Assembly: GCF_022682495.2 (NCBI RefSeq)
Contig: NC_071392.1
Coordinates: 137,960,818-138,024,817 of the forward strand
Length of the DNA: 64,000 nt
Direction of reading: 5' to 3'
DNA from: Desmodus rotundus
Lineage: Eukaryota > Chordata > Mammalia > Chiroptera > Phyllostomidae
Of the stretch, positions 21,326 through 33,176 are shown one piece after another. The position numbers and the translations under genes are program-made. How positions within the stretch are numbered: position 1 is the first letter of the stretch; every line of letters begins with the position of its first letter. The notes under the pieces were generated by a model. The model was not told where the DNA came from, made no database searches, and worked only from the letters and a program-made list of their open reading frames with translations.

Positions 21326-23350
21326 TTATAATTTTTCATTAGACATCTCATAGTTGATGAGACCATGGTGAGTAGTGATTGAGATAATCTCATCTATCTA
21401 TGTCATTATTACAAATCACAAATCATTTTTCTTTCATCTTTCAGAATTAGAACACAATGAACAACACAGGCAGGTGAGTGATGCATGGGGTTATGAATGG
21501 CAACAGATCTTGCAAACACATTTCTTTGTAACAAAAAATGCTGAAAGCTTAATTAAGCTTTTTATTTTTGGCAAGGGAGTAGGGAGCATTAAAAATGTCA
21601 AAAATGGAATTAAAATGTCCTATTCCCATTCTTTTAAAAGGCACTGATTTATTTTTATGATAATTTTTTCAAGTTCAAGTTTTTGCACTTTAATTTCAGT
21701 CCTGTCAAGTCAAAATTTCAAAGGATTGTTAAAAACTCAGGTTAACAGAATGGTTTAAATGGGTTAAAGACTCAGAACTACAATTAATCTGGGGGTCAAA
21801 CTTCTGCTCAGACAAATCAGATTTTTGGGGAAAATCAAATCTATTAAGCATATCTGTGGTATATGCTCCTTCTCAATGAAGTTTCTCCAAACAACATATT
21901 TAATAACTTCTTTGTTAAAGAACATTATAGCCATTTAACATATTTAAACTCTCGAACAGAACGGCCAGGCTACAACTGAGGTGTTCGCGGTGTCCAATAG
22001 GATCACTGTCATTCAATCTCAGATTTACTTTCAGTTGTCTGCTGGCCGTCACTGACTGCTACCCCCACTGGAAATATATATACACAGGATTAAAAACTTC
22101 CTATTTTGGCTACATAAGATAAAGTTCACTTTCCAGGGGGATGCCAGTTATTTTGTGGGGTGTTGCCTATCTTTGTGGCTAATTTGGGGATCACAGTTGT
22201 ATTAGGGGACATCCAGACCACTATCGGTCATCACCCCAGGCCGGAACTTCCTGGGGTGGAGAGGCTGTGCAGAAAAAGAAGCCACCCCAACAAAATTCCT
22301 GCAGATCCTCTAATTGTCTAGCAAAATTGATGGGCCATGCTTGTCAAAGCCAGTTTGTCATCTCCCCTCCTTGTCTGTGGCTCTCAGGCCTCCCTGTGTG
22401 TGCCTTTGTGTTACTTCTCCTTGTGAGAGTCTTTCTCAAACTTTTTTTATTTCTTAGTACTGTTCAGATTCATTCTTCTTTGTTGTTGATAGCCAGAGTT
22501 CATCTTTGAAAAACAACACAGTAAAAATGGGAACTACTGTCAAATGAAGAAAACAAAACACAGAGAACTAAATAGTTCTGTCAGGCAGAGAAATTAAATT
22601 TTATGTCTCTTGTCCTTTAGACCAAAGCAATGCGCACTCGTATGTGGCTCAGAGCTTACCAGGTTGTGACAAATTCTGTGTTTGTTTAAGGGTCTTCAGA
22701 GAGGCTGAGTAACTTGAAGGCACAGGTAACAGAATCATATGCAAGCAAGCCACTTTGCTTTCTGTGTGACTATTTTTGGATGCAGAACTAGAAGGATTTT
22801 CTCCCCTTAGCCTCAAATTTAAACGGAGAATAAGTATTTATTATGATCGATGTAGACTCAAACCAGGCTGTGGACATAAGTGCCAGCACTCAGGATTCTC
22901 GTGGCCTGATATTTCTACTACATGTGGCAGTTTACAGAGAGCTACCAATCCCCGAATTCAGTGCTCTTCACACAAGCTTAAACAGAGAAAAGCCTATAAA
23001 TTGGCTGAGAGGATAAAAGCACAATGCAAAATGGCACCAACTGAACTCCACAAGGGAGAACATACTGAAGGAGGCAGACCTCCTTTCCTTCGACTGGAAG
23101 GAGGTGAAATTCAGGATGGCTTCTCTCAGGCTGCTGCAGGGCTACAGTTCCCACGTTTCTTCTCCAGGGAGAGCCAGACGATAGGATTTCTTCTTATGGC
23201 ATTATCCAATGGAAATAGCGTGGCTTCAGCTACTGCTGCCCTAGCCTGGGCCCTTGAACCAGACCTTAGGTTCCTCTCTGACTTCTGACTAGCAAAGCAA
23301 TGCTTACTTGTGTCTTTTCTTTCCCTAACATTACAGAAGTGGAATTGCAG

Positions 23351-23351
<1 letters not shown>
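21326..23351. other. Unassigned 2-kb intron stretch, repeat-poor
   Basis: Contains the longest ORF of the window (22776-23288, 170 codons), which shows no domain, signal or family resemblance, and a strong inverted repeat at 22232-22258. No exon signals identified. Confidence 0.45.
22232..22258. repeat. 9-bp GC-rich perfect inverted repeat
   Basis: CACCCCAGG (22232-22240) and CCTGGGGTG (22250-22258) flank the nine-base loop CCGGAACTT. Confidence 0.88.

Positions 23352-23434
<83 letters not shown>
23352..23434. repeat. (GT)n(GA)n compound microsatellite
   Basis: About 18 GT units run directly into about 23 GA units without interruption. Long pure tracts imply high mutability. Confidence 0.97.
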
Positions 23435-23437
<3 letters not shown>

Positions 23438-23683
23438 TAGCTATCTCAGGGACTTTTCCCATTTATTGCATACTTATTGATAGGAGTTGAGGACTAACAT
23501 TAGCAAACTTGCTTTACTTAGACTGAGATATAAGTTATATAACTAAAGATTTTTTTTTATGGCAAGGTTATGCTGAATGATACATACTTCAATTATATAA
23601 TACACTTAAAGCCACAAGAGAGCCCATATCTAAAATCTGAATATAATTATTGATATTTGTTCCCATTTAAAAGGAGAGTCCCA

Positions 23684-23879
23684 GCCCTGGCTGATGTGGC
23701 TCAGTGGATTGAGCGCCAGCCTGTGAACCAAAGGGTCACTTGCTTGATTCCCAAGGCAGAGCACATACCTGGGTTGTGGGTTAGGTCCCCAGTAGGGGGC
23801 TCTCGAGAGGCAACCACAGATTGATATTTCCCTCCCTCTCTTTCTCCCTCCCTAAAAATAAATAAATGTTTTTTAAAAA
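23684..23879 (+). mobile_element. VES SINE (tRNA-derived bat SINE), plus strand
   Basis: GCCCTGGCTGATGTGGCTCA starts it, GTGAACCAAAGGGTCACTTG marks the B-box side, and CTCCCTCTCTTTCTCCCTCC followed by AAAAATAAATAAATG is the 3' end. Diagnostic of bats. The flanks give no clean target duplication. Confidence 0.9.
23789..23800 (+). promoter_or_regulatory. CTCF-core-like motif inside a VES SINE
   Basis: CCAGTAGGGGGC fits the CTCF core CCASYAGRKGGC at all 12 positions, although the following bases do not fit RS. The copy at 63405 has lost it. Function is inference only. Confidence 0.3.
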
Positions 23880-24659
23880 CAGACCCAAATCAAACAATGT
23901 TCTAGAAAGAGCTTCCCAATATGCAGGTTGCTACCTGTCTTAACTTTCCTCATCTCAATAAGGTCAGGTAATCGCAAAAACAGTGTTAAGGTATGTCCCT
24001 TTGGGGGCTGGCCGAAGTTAGTAGGCACACACCAAATGCCAGCTATGCTTAAGATCCTCTCTTACATGGTATGAGGTTTACTGAGACTGATGTGTTTGTC
24101 ACCTGCAACTACTGTGAAATACACTTGGGAAAGTTTGAAACCAATGGAATTTGTTTGCAATAGAATAGGAGTTTCATGGGAAAGAACCTCCAAGATAGAG
24201 GCAACCAAGGAAAGGCTTTGCCTTCCTGTAAGTCCCAGGTCAGTGAAAGGCAGGTGTAGTGCTCCAGTCCAGGTGTCCCACACTTTCTTTTCTCAAGAGG
24301 AGAAGCTGTTGTACTTACTTTCCCTTTCTCTCCTTGCCTCCCCATTCTGGGGGTTGGGGGGCTAAAGAGGACACCTGAGGTGGAACAAGGTAAGAGGGAA
24401 GACAACCAGGAGGAATGATTCATTCTCACAAAGGACTGAATTAGCCACTAATAATCAATCAGCTTCTCCATGGAAAACCAACTGGAATCTCCCTCATAGC
24501 CAAACAGCATGATTATTTGCTCAAGAGTGAAGTCTGGCAGAGGTTCTGCTTTCTTAACTCCTACACTTCTACATATCTTTGGCTATCAACAATCATTTGT
24601 ACCCAATATTACTGATTGTTCTTCCTTTTGTTATAGAAAGTTTAAATTAGATAAGTTTC
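23880..24659. other. Unassigned intron sequence
   Basis: Two antiparallel ORFs of about 100 codons at 24090-24429 look random. No repeat recognised. Confidence 0.45.
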
Positions 24660-24890
24660 TTCTTTTAAAAATTTTAAATTTATTTTTCAATTACAGTTGA
24701 CATTCACTATTACATGTTTCATGTGTACAACTCAGTGATTAGACATTATATATCTCATAAAGTGATCACCCTGATAAATTTTGTACCCAGATGACTCCAT
24801 CCATAGTTATTACAATATAATCGACTATATTCCTTATGCTGTACGCTTTACATCCCCATGACTATTTTATAATTGGCAATTTATATTTCT
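24660..24890 (-). mobile_element. Old L1 3'UTR, minus strand, left part
   Basis: TTTTCAATTACAGTTGACAT, ATGTGTACAACTCAGTGATT, AAAGTGATCACCCTGATAAA and TATGCTGTACGCTTTACATC are reverse L1 3'UTR. It is interrupted by a VES SINE and continues at 25134. Confidence 0.85.
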
Positions 24891-25133
24891 TTAAAAAAAT
24901 TTTATCCTCACTTAAGGATATGCTTATATGATTTTTGAGAGAGTGGGGAGGGGAAGGAGAGGTGGGAAGAAAAACATCGATGCAAGAGAGAAATATTAAT
25001 TGGTTGTCTGCTGTACGTGCCCCAACCAGGGACCAAACCTGCAACCCGGGCATGTGCCCTAACCAAGTATTGAACCCTAACCCTTTGGTTTACGGGACAA
25101 CACTCCAACCAATTGAGCCCCACCAGCCAGGGT
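24891..25133 (-). mobile_element. VES SINE inserted in the L1, minus strand
   Basis: AAACATCGATGCAAGAGAGA, CCAACCAGGGACCAAACCTG, GGCATGTGCCCTAACCAAGT and CAATTGAGCCCCACCAGCCA are the reverse VES. The 3' tail region (GGGGAGGGGAAGGAGAGG) is at the left. Confidence 0.88.
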
Positions 25134-25345
25134 GCAGTCTGTCCTTAATCGCTTTTAACGTTTTCACCCATGCCCCCCAAACCCTCTCCTATCTGGCAAG
25201 CACCAGTTTGTTCTTTGTATCTATGAGTTTCTCTTTTGTTTGTTCATTTATTTTGTTTTTTAGATTTATATAAGTAAAATTTTAACAGATTTTACATATA
25301 AGTGAAAACATATGGTATTTGCCTTTCTCTGACTTATTTCACTTG
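25134..25345 (-). mobile_element. Old L1 3'UTR, minus strand, right part
   Basis: CACCAGTTTGTTCTTTGTAT, AGATTTATATAAGTAAAATT, GTGAAAACATATGGTATTTG and TTTCTCTGACTTATTTCACT continue the element at 24660-24890. Confidence 0.85.
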
Positions 25346-26084
25346 ATATTGCTGATTATGCTGACTTTGAAGAACGCTCTGTGGAGTTAGGAAGCTTCTC
25401 TGAAGAGAAGCATTGAGGGTTTCTGTTTGTGGAGGCAGCCAGAGGCCCACAGGAGGTGTGTTTGTTCACTTTTCTGAAGGATACCACACTTATTGGATGG
25501 AGCTGGAGAGAAAAAATAGCACTAACAAAATAGCAGAGTGTGAATAACAAGATACAGGCAAAACATCTGCACACAAATCAGCCAGGATATTTTTATCTCA
25601 TCATCTGCTCTGCCTAGGACACATGGAACCTGCTCAGTTCTGCTGCAAGAGAGAATATTCTTTATTCTTAAGGATAACTCCCCCCTAATTTCTTGATTCC
25701 TTGGATGCCTTTTGTATCAGTCAAGCCCATTGGGAATGTATGGAAAAACTTGTCTTGCTCAATCGGCATCTGAACCAAAGAGCTCTAACACTCACTTACC
25801 TTTTCAGCATCTTAAGCAGTTGATTGTTGGAGCCAGAAAAAATTCCAAAGAATTCAAATATGTTCTTAGGTAAAGAACGTATGTGAGATGCTATGTGACC
25901 CCTGGAGAAGCCCCCTCTACTTTGGGCTCCAACTCCCAGGTCTGCAGAATGAGGGAGTTGGAGTAAGTGAAATCTCAGGTTGATTCCAGGGCAGAAATGC
26001 TCTGCCCCTCTATCCTCAGGATAACGTGGTTGGGAGGTTGGTCATTCACTTTGACACAAAGCACTGAAAGAGAGCAGAAGCTCA
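25346..26084. other. Unassigned intron sequence
   Basis: No clear repeat or exon. Confidence 0.45.
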
Positions 26085-26500
26085 ACCTTATGCATAATTA
26101 AGGACTTGCAACTCAAAACTACAATTCTATTTTTTTACCTGTTAGAAAAGGCATGTTTTATAAACACTGCTTTGGTGTGGATGTGGGGAAACACTCCCAT
26201 ATTACAGCGGGCAATGTAAACCAACACAACCTTTCTGCAGAGCAATCTGGCACGGTATTTAACAATTGAAGAAGCACACACCCTTTGATTCAGACATTCT
26301 ACCTCTAGGAGCTCATGCTACAGGTATCCTTGCCCATGTGCCAGATGAGTTTTGTAGAAAGCTAATCATTACACATTGTTTGTAGCAGCAAAACACTGGA
26401 AAACAGCTTAGGTAAACACCAGTATCTTTAATAGAACAGCTCTACAGCGGAATACCACGCAGTTAGGACAAAGAAATAATTAGATCTGACAGAAGACTCT
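26085..26500 (+). mobile_element. Old L1 ORF2-end fragment, plus strand
   Basis: GGTGTGGATGTGGGGAAACA, AACCTTTCTGCAGAGCAATC, GATTCAGACATTCTACCTCT, ACATTGTTTGTAGCAGCAAA and GCGGAATACCACGCAGTTAG keep the L1 ORF2 C-terminal order. Highly decayed. Confidence 0.8.
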
Positions 26501-26862
26501 TGCAGAAATCAAAGACCTTAGCTAATTGATTACAGGGATGCTCAAAAGGGGTGCTGGCTTTTTCCATCTTCCCCAAGACCTGCATGGCAGGAACGGCTGT
26601 AAGGCCACCGATTACATTCTAACAAAAAAAGGACCGGCAACTCTTCAGTCAACACCGGCAAAGACAGGACACAGGGACTCTGGCCACGGTATCCCACTCA
26701 CATGGTCTCTCCTATAGCTCGTGCTTCTTCCTCTACATTCCCTTCCCCATGAAGCCTGTGTGCTAACATCTTGTTTTATAAATATTCAAAACTCTTTTCC
26801 TTAACTCTCTCTTTTATGGCTACCTGATATAATGGGCATCTCTTTCAAAAAAAAAAAAAAAA
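26501..26862 (+). other. Unassigned segment ending in a 16-base A run
   Basis: Follows the L1 fragment directly and ends AAAAAAAAAAAAAAAA at 26847-26862. The final A run suggests a retrotransposed 3' end. I do not recognise the body. It could be an unfamiliar L1 3'UTR, an LTR or a retro-copy. Confidence 0.35.
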
Positions 26863-26874
26863 GAAAATAACAAT

Positions 26875-27095
26875 TACAATATTGAGTACCTACAACGACT
26901 ATGCAGTATGACTAGAATTTATGTGGATTCTGCCATTTCCCCTAAAAATTGTGGTCTACCTGAATAATATCTCCATTTGTCAGATGAGGAAACCTGGGCT
27001 CTGAGAAACCAAACAACTGATTCTAAAAATGACTGTCAATAAGAGGTTGAGATTAGTACTTCGCTCTTATCCTGTCCAAGCTTAAGGGTGTGTAC
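26875..27095 (-). repeat. MIR, minus strand
   Basis: ATTGAGTACCTACAACGACT, GTCAGATGAGGAAACCTGGG and GATTAGTACTTCGCTCTTAT. Confidence 0.7.
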
Positions 27096-27279
27096 TAGGG
27101 TGTTGTACTCCCAAGTTTTTTTACACAGGCATTGTGGTTTCATGCATAATGACTAATCCTAGGTGCCAGGCACTGTGGGAAGCCATGCTAGAGAGCCCTA
27201 GGAAGGACAGAAATGGACCTGTGCTCTCAGTGACTCTGGGTGCCTGCCCATAGTAGAGGTGCAACTGGTAATGACAAAT

Positions 27280-27556
27280 GTAGTGTTTCCCAAATTTCAA
27301 GCATTTTCTTACCACCTTCACAATTTTCACTGTACACACATTCCACCTTTAATTATTTAATTAATTTTACTTTAAACCTACTAATTTTTCCCCTTAAAGT
27401 CCATCTCATTTAGCTTCAATCTACACACATATATGTGCAGGACCAAAGTTTTGGTGTGCTAGTAATATTTTTCTAGTATATGCTACCATAAATATATGAC
27501 GACTAGCAAATAACCTATTGATGCCCCCATCGAATATTCCACTTTGGGAAATCCTG
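27280..27556. mobile_element. Probable hAT-like nonautonomous DNA transposon
   Basis: TAGTGTTTCCCAAATTTC at the left and CACTTTGGGAAATCCTGC at the right form an imperfect terminal inverted repeat sharing TTTCCCAAA. The interior is AT-rich. The family is not identified. Confidence 0.5.
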
Positions 27557-28124
27557 CTTTAATGCCAGATTGTGGCAGAGTGGCTGTACCCCGTAAGATT
27601 CTCTCCTAAGGAAAATTTTCAGAAAATAAGTAAATAGTTGTGGACATGTATATAAGTTTAAACCTCCCTTCTTTCTGACTTACACTCTTAAGAAACACTA
27701 CTCAGAAATCATCCTGACTTAAGCTTTTTTTCTGACTTTTCCTAGACCGATTCATGTAGTCCACATCAAAACAGCCCAAGTCCTGTCGTGTGGAAGCACC
27801 CAGTTCAGATCATGGCTCCTTCCCAGCCTCTTGTTCAATTCGGTTTTACTAAGAAGACTTTTACTATTTCTGACCTGATTTCAAACACTGACTCATCACA
27901 ACTTCAGTATCAGAAGCCCCTGTTACATATCACATCAACTGTCAGAGTCAAACATTCGGAGGGAGACTGCACAGTGGAAAACGTACGTCTGTCTATTTTG
28001 GAATGGGATGTGTCACCTGGGAGGGTGTGCCAATGCTAGTGAATGTCTGGTCTATCCCACAAACTGAGCAAGTCACATATTAATGGCTTACTCTGAAGTC
28101 AGTGTAAAGTCAAATGGGAAGTGA
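27557..28124. other. Unassigned intron sequence
   Basis: No supported feature. An 83-codon ORF at 27788-28039 has no resemblance to a known family. Confidence 0.45.
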
Positions 28125-28352
28125 AATATTATTCTAGCCCCCCTTCCTTTGTTCTACCGTTTGTATTTTTTTTAAAGGTCCCATCGCACCCACCTTGCAT
28201 TTTATTCATCAACGTGCATGCATCATCTCTCCGTTGGACTACAGATTATTTAAAGGCAATGATATTGTACTACTCTTTGCATCCTTCCATGTCTAACAGA
28301 GTGACCTGCACATGACAGAGGCTTAACAAAGTCTGAAGGAATAATAAATGAA
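28125..28352 (+). repeat. L2 3' end, plus strand
   Basis: TTAAAGGCAATGATATTGTA, ATCCTTCCATGTCTAACAGA and a GGAATAATAAATGAATAGG end. Confidence 0.6.
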
Positions 28353-28354
28353 TA

Positions 28355-28505
28355 GGCGAGTCAGGAGACATGGGCTCCATTCTGAGCTCTTTTACTAATT
28401 GCCTTCTTAAATTTGGGCAAGTTAATTTCCTTGGAACCCAGGTTACTCATCCTTACAATGACGGGGTTGGTTTAATTGTTCTCTAAGGAATCTTGCAGAT
28501 TTTTT
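28355..28505 (+). repeat. MIR-like fragment, plus strand
   Basis: GAGACATGGGCTCCATTCTG, TTTGGGCAAGTTAATTTCCT and GTTACTCATCCTTACAATGA. Confidence 0.6.
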
Positions 28506-28724
28506 GGTTTCACATATTAAAAACTTCCCCAAAATTAATATGAATGCTTTGTAACATTATGGTGACACATAATTTTATCATTTGTTTCATCAAATACATT
28601 ACCTATCAAAAAAGAAAAGTCAAATAAAATACCTGAAATCAAAAGGTATGCATTGTGTCTACAGGAGAGTGTCAAAAAGTAAAAAACACAACATATAGTC
28701 CTTTGCAACTGGCTTGTTTCACTC

Positions 28725-28945
28725 ACAGGTAAGAGATCCCAGAATCGAGACTGGGCTTTGCCACTTACTGGCTGGACGACCTTCAGAAACAAGTCAATTA
28801 ACTTCTGAGGTTCCAGGCCCTGGCCTCTAAAATAAAGATTATAATACCTGCTTTCTCTCTGTCTCCAGTTGCTGTGAGGTCCATTCAGAGAATAACTGTG
28901 AAAGCAGTTTATGTTGTGCTGTACAAATGAAGGCTGCAGTTTTAT
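28725..28945 (+). repeat. MIR, plus strand
   Basis: GGGCTTTGCCACTTACTGGC, GTCAATTAACTTCTGAGGTT and GTTGCTGTGAGGTCCATTCA. Confidence 0.75.
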
Positions 28946-29574
28946 CCCTCAGTGCCAATGTTTTAATGGTATTCAACTATTTATTACTGTGGTACAACGA
29001 AGTTGAAATGCTCCAGGGCTCGCTAAAAGGAAACATAAAAATAAAATGATAGATGTGATGGGAAACAGCTTTGAAAAGTTAATTACATTATGCAAATGTA
29101 AGGTCATATTTTATATCTTGATGCAGATTTCTGAATCAGGTATAGGAACACATTCCAAGTAGTAAAATGTCTAGGAAACAAATGAATGTTTCTGCACAGA
29201 GAGAAATAAAAATCTTTATACTATTAATTTAAACCAAAATTTCTAGGTTCTTACATCTTTCTGAGAATTCGTCACTAATGTTGAACAGATAACATGTTAA
29301 ATGGCAATATTCTGTAACAGTAGAGACATGAATGGATCTACCTTAAAAATAACTTTCCTTATTTTTATTTTCTTTAGAGACTTTGAGAACATGGGCTTAC
29401 TGGCCAAAGAGAATATGGTCATTATGGCCAAGAAAGAGATGCTTAATCTATTACTTGTGCCTAACACAAGGGGAAACATACATCAAACGTAGAGTCTGCG
29501 GGGTTCCCTGTGGTCATAGTGGAGTAATTGCAGTCCACAGGAGTGAGGAGAAAGTGGTACATGCTATTCATGTA
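28946..29574. other. Unassigned intron sequence
   Basis: No supported feature. Confidence 0.5.
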
Positions 29575-29700
29575 CTCGTTCAATAGTTCATTCAACAAGT
29601 ATTTATTTTGCATTGTGTTCTATGCTTGGAAGTGGAGGATCAGTAGTGAATAAAAACAACAGGTTTCTTTCCTTCCCAGATTTTTCAATCAGAACAGACA
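29575..29700 (-). repeat. L2 3' end, minus strand
   Basis: TAGTTCATTCAACAAGTATT and GAGGATCAGTAGTGAATAAA. Confidence 0.7.
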
Positions 29701-29717
29701 AAAAAAAAATGTTACAG

Positions 29718-29930
29718 AACATGGAGGCAGGGTGGCCTACTGGTGAGAATTCAGACAGCTTAAAGAGACAGATGCCTATGGGATTTGGGGGCAAATTTTA
29801 TTAAGTCTAGGTTTCCTCAGGGATAAAAATGGAATAGTACTATCACTGATCTCCTGAGTCTTTTACAAGATTAAATGAAACAATAGCCATGAGTCACAGT
29901 GTGTGATACATAGTAAATTCCTATTCCGTG
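29718..29930 (+). repeat. MIR, plus strand
   Basis: GGAGGCAGGGTGGCCTACTG, GTTTCCTCAGGGATAAAAAT, TTTACAAGATTAAATGAAAC and ACATAGTAAATTCC. Confidence 0.7.
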
Positions 29931-30984
29931 GTGGGCTTTAAGGTGTTGATAAAAATTTCTTTACTAGCTCTGGAAATCTACACTAGTCAAACAGACTTTA
30001 TGTCATGTTAGAATAGTCTAAGAGAAACCTTGTGTTATTCATAATTTAGATCTCATGATTTAGTTGCTCTTTGGGAAATAAAGTGTGAAAATGATCATAT
30101 TTTGTGGATACCCCCTTCTCAAATCACGTGAAATTTGTTGAAAGAATAGGCACAAGGACCAGAGGACACATTTTGGAGTCCTTCCACTAATAACACTTTC
30201 ACAGGGCTTCATTCTCATCTCTTAGTGCGACTTTCTCATGTTATAAAATCGCTTTGCCAATAGCAGTTAGTGGAGGTGGGGAGGGGACATTTTAAAATTA
30301 GGAAGTGGATGTTGCACTTGGTTGCTCCCTCATCCATCTTTATTTAGACACCATAACCCCATGGCACCTAGCACCCACCCCTTCCACTCTGATGGAAAGA
30401 ATGGCCATGTCTATGAATGTTTAAAAGCAAAAATGGAAGGGCACCCATTTGAGCTTCAGACACAGACACTCTGCATTCTTCTTCTCAAGTAAAACCTTAA
30501 GCAATAACTCTTTTAAGAATGCTAAAGGTTGAAATAATACTCTTTGTTATGCTGAGTTCATATATCTAAGTAATTCTAGTTAGGCTTCTCTTAAGGAATA
30601 TAGCTAACAATTTAGAAATGTGTGTATGAGAGGAGGCAGTCAGAGTAAAAGGAATTGTCAAAACTGGGATTCTCCAAAAATAAACTACATCCTGAATATT
30701 AGTATGCTGTATAAACTTAATTTGTTACATTTTACATTTAAGATATTTCTAGCCAGGAATGACATAATGAAGCTGGCTCAGATTTGTTTTCACTTAGGAA
30801 TGTGGAATTAGAATATTTTTATTACACTAATACAAAATTGCTTAACATTTCTTCAATTTTTTTGGCAGTTTACAAACTAAGAAGTCTGTGCAAGTGTGAG
30901 ACTTCATTAACTTAAAAGTTCCATTTTTACACAAGACATTTTTAACAAACAGCAAAAATATTGGGAAAAATTATATGTACTTTT
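29931..30984. other. Unassigned intron sequence, repeat-poor
   Basis: About 1 kb of AT-rich sequence without a recognised repeat or exon. Confidence 0.45.
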
Positions 30985-31100
30985 TTGGACATTCCCTGAG
31001 TACCAGATACTATCCTTTGGGTTTGATGTGCACCAGTTCACTTAAAAGAGTTTTTAAAAAAGCAGGTAATCCCTTTTATACTTATGACCAAGTTAATAAT
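30985..31100 (-). repeat. MIR fragment, minus strand
   Basis: GGACATTCCCTGAGTACCAG and GATGTGCACCAGTTCACTTA. Confidence 0.45.
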
Positions 31101-32939
31101 AGGAAAAATGGTAAATTTTAAGTATATTGGGGATTCTACTTAGTTAATGGCAGACTGGATAATTCTGTGCAAACTAAAACAAACAGGCAATTTAAAAACC
31201 TGGGGAAAATCCCAATTACAAGAAGTATTAAAGAGCAAACAAGAGTGCAAATCACCAGGCTGGTATCTGGGGAGGAGCCGAAACCCAGGGCCAAGAACAG
31301 AGACCACTCAGGAGCTTTCCGAGTCTGGGCAAATCTAAATGAACACTGACTACATAAAAGTATGAGTACTTCTTGTGGTATATGTAATTAAAATTCACCA
31401 AAATAAGACCATATAATTTTATAATTCAAGAAGAGTAAATCCAGTTTTGAGGACTTGGAGGAAGATAGATATATGGATTAAAGATAGACTTTGATAACTC
31501 AAGAATGTAATTACTAGGGTAAACACTAAAGTAATAAAAAAGATACCTGTAACTTCTAAATTAATACAAAAATAAATTTATGGATTGTAATTTTCCTACG
31601 AATACAAAAGCAGTAAAAAAAGGAGAGAAAAGCTAATATAGAATTGTTAGGACATAAGAAAGTACTTGATGTTTCAAAATTTTAAAGCCAGTGAACTGAG
31701 AATTTCTGAAGAGCCCTCTGTATCTACAGTATTTTTAAAAATGAACTAATTGCTGTTTGCACTCTCTTTCCAACTTTGCTGCAAATGGCTAATCTCAGTA
31801 TTTTGCTTCTGGTTGTCATTCTCACCCTAATGGTTTTATAAATACCTGTGTAATCCTTTTTTAAGTTTTTTTTATTGTTGTTCATAAAGATGCTGTTATA
31901 ACTTGCTCTCACAGATGGCAGGTTTGTCTCCTTGCTGCTTTTAGTTATTCCTCCCTCCCCGCCTTTCTCTTCCCTTTCCTCTCTCACTCTCTCCCTACCC
32001 AACTTTCATTTTTTACTATGCTTTTGGTTGTGTTTTGTGGTTCCTTGTCTAAAGGAGTGGCTGTTTCCTGGTAATTGCTTCTAACGACTTCCCAGTTTTC
32101 TACATCTTTGAGGATTTGTACCAATGAGCTCCAGAATATCATAGACTGAAACGTCTTACTTCTTTTTTTTCCTCATAAAGACTATTTGACCTGAGGTTCT
32201 TTAAAATACACAACTAGCTCCATCGAAGTATAGCTAGTGGAAAGATAACATGGGACAATGTTAGTTATAGGAAGATGGTGACATTATTTTTGTTACGAGG
32301 GATGCTGATGCTGAATCATCTGATGCTGAATGTATCAAGTTTTGTATTTTTGTCTGATAAATGAACTTATCTGTAATTTACTATTCCCTTGATGCCATCA
32401 TAACTAATTTTCTCAAAGAACTATCTACTTTAAAATACTGCAAGTAGAATATAGCATAGTTCATTTTTATTTGCATCTTTCTCTTCCTTCTTCCTGTACC
32501 CCATTTCATGTCATTTGTTGCAGGAGAGATCAAACTAGTTTGACAATGCTAGCACAGTCGTCCAGTGTTAGCAAAGCATTTATGGGAGAGGAAAAGTAAG
32601 AATATTATGTGATTAATTACACCCTGAATTTTGAAAACTGTAGCCATGCATGATTAGCACAATATTAAATCCAAAGGAAAGGGTAAAAGTTTTGGAATAT
32701 CATCCATAAATTTTACATTTTGATAGGTTAGTCTTTCTAAGCTACTTGGACTTTATGCCTTGTTACTCTCATTTCAGTATCAGACTTAGAGAAAAACAAT
32801 ATCACATATTACACACAGACACATAAAATCCAGATATATGTGTATTTTGTAAACATGTTGATTTACATAGCATTTAATATACTAACTAAACATTTTATAA
32901 ACTTTCATATAATGCTGTGATTTTAATATCGACTTTCTA
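31101..32939. other. Unassigned 1.8-kb intron stretch, repeat-poor
   Basis: AT-rich with a pyrimidine-rich patch at 31945-31995. No exon, RNA gene or clear repeat. Confidence 0.45.
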
Positions 32940-32955
32940 GCTTACATAAATGTTT

Positions 32956-33160
32956 TTAAAGACTTTATTTATTTATTTTTAGAGAGGGGGGAAGGGAGGG
33001 AGAAAGAGAGGGAAAGAAACATCGACTGGCTACCTCTCACATGCCCCCAACAGGGGACCTGACCCCAAAACCCAGGCCTATGCCCTGACTGGGAATCAAA
33101 CTGGTGACCTTTCAGTCGCAGGCCGATGCTCAATCCACTGAGCCACACCAGCCAGGGCTG
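32956..33160 (-). mobile_element. VES SINE, minus strand
   Basis: Left A/T-rich tail (TTTATTTATTTATTTTTAGA), AAGAAACATCGACTGGCTAC, TTTCAGTCGCAGGCCGATGC and CACTGAGCCACACCAGCCAG. Flanked by an approximate target duplication: GCTTACATAAATGTTT (32940-32955) and GCTTATATAAATCTTT (33161-33176), two mismatches. Confidence 0.92.
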
Positions 33161-33176
33161 GCTTATATAAATCTTT

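Noticed and set aside
22776..23288. 170-codon ORF, the longest in the window
   Set aside because: No domain, signal peptide, family resemblance or splice context. Length is compatible with chance in 64 kb. The composition looks like translated intron.
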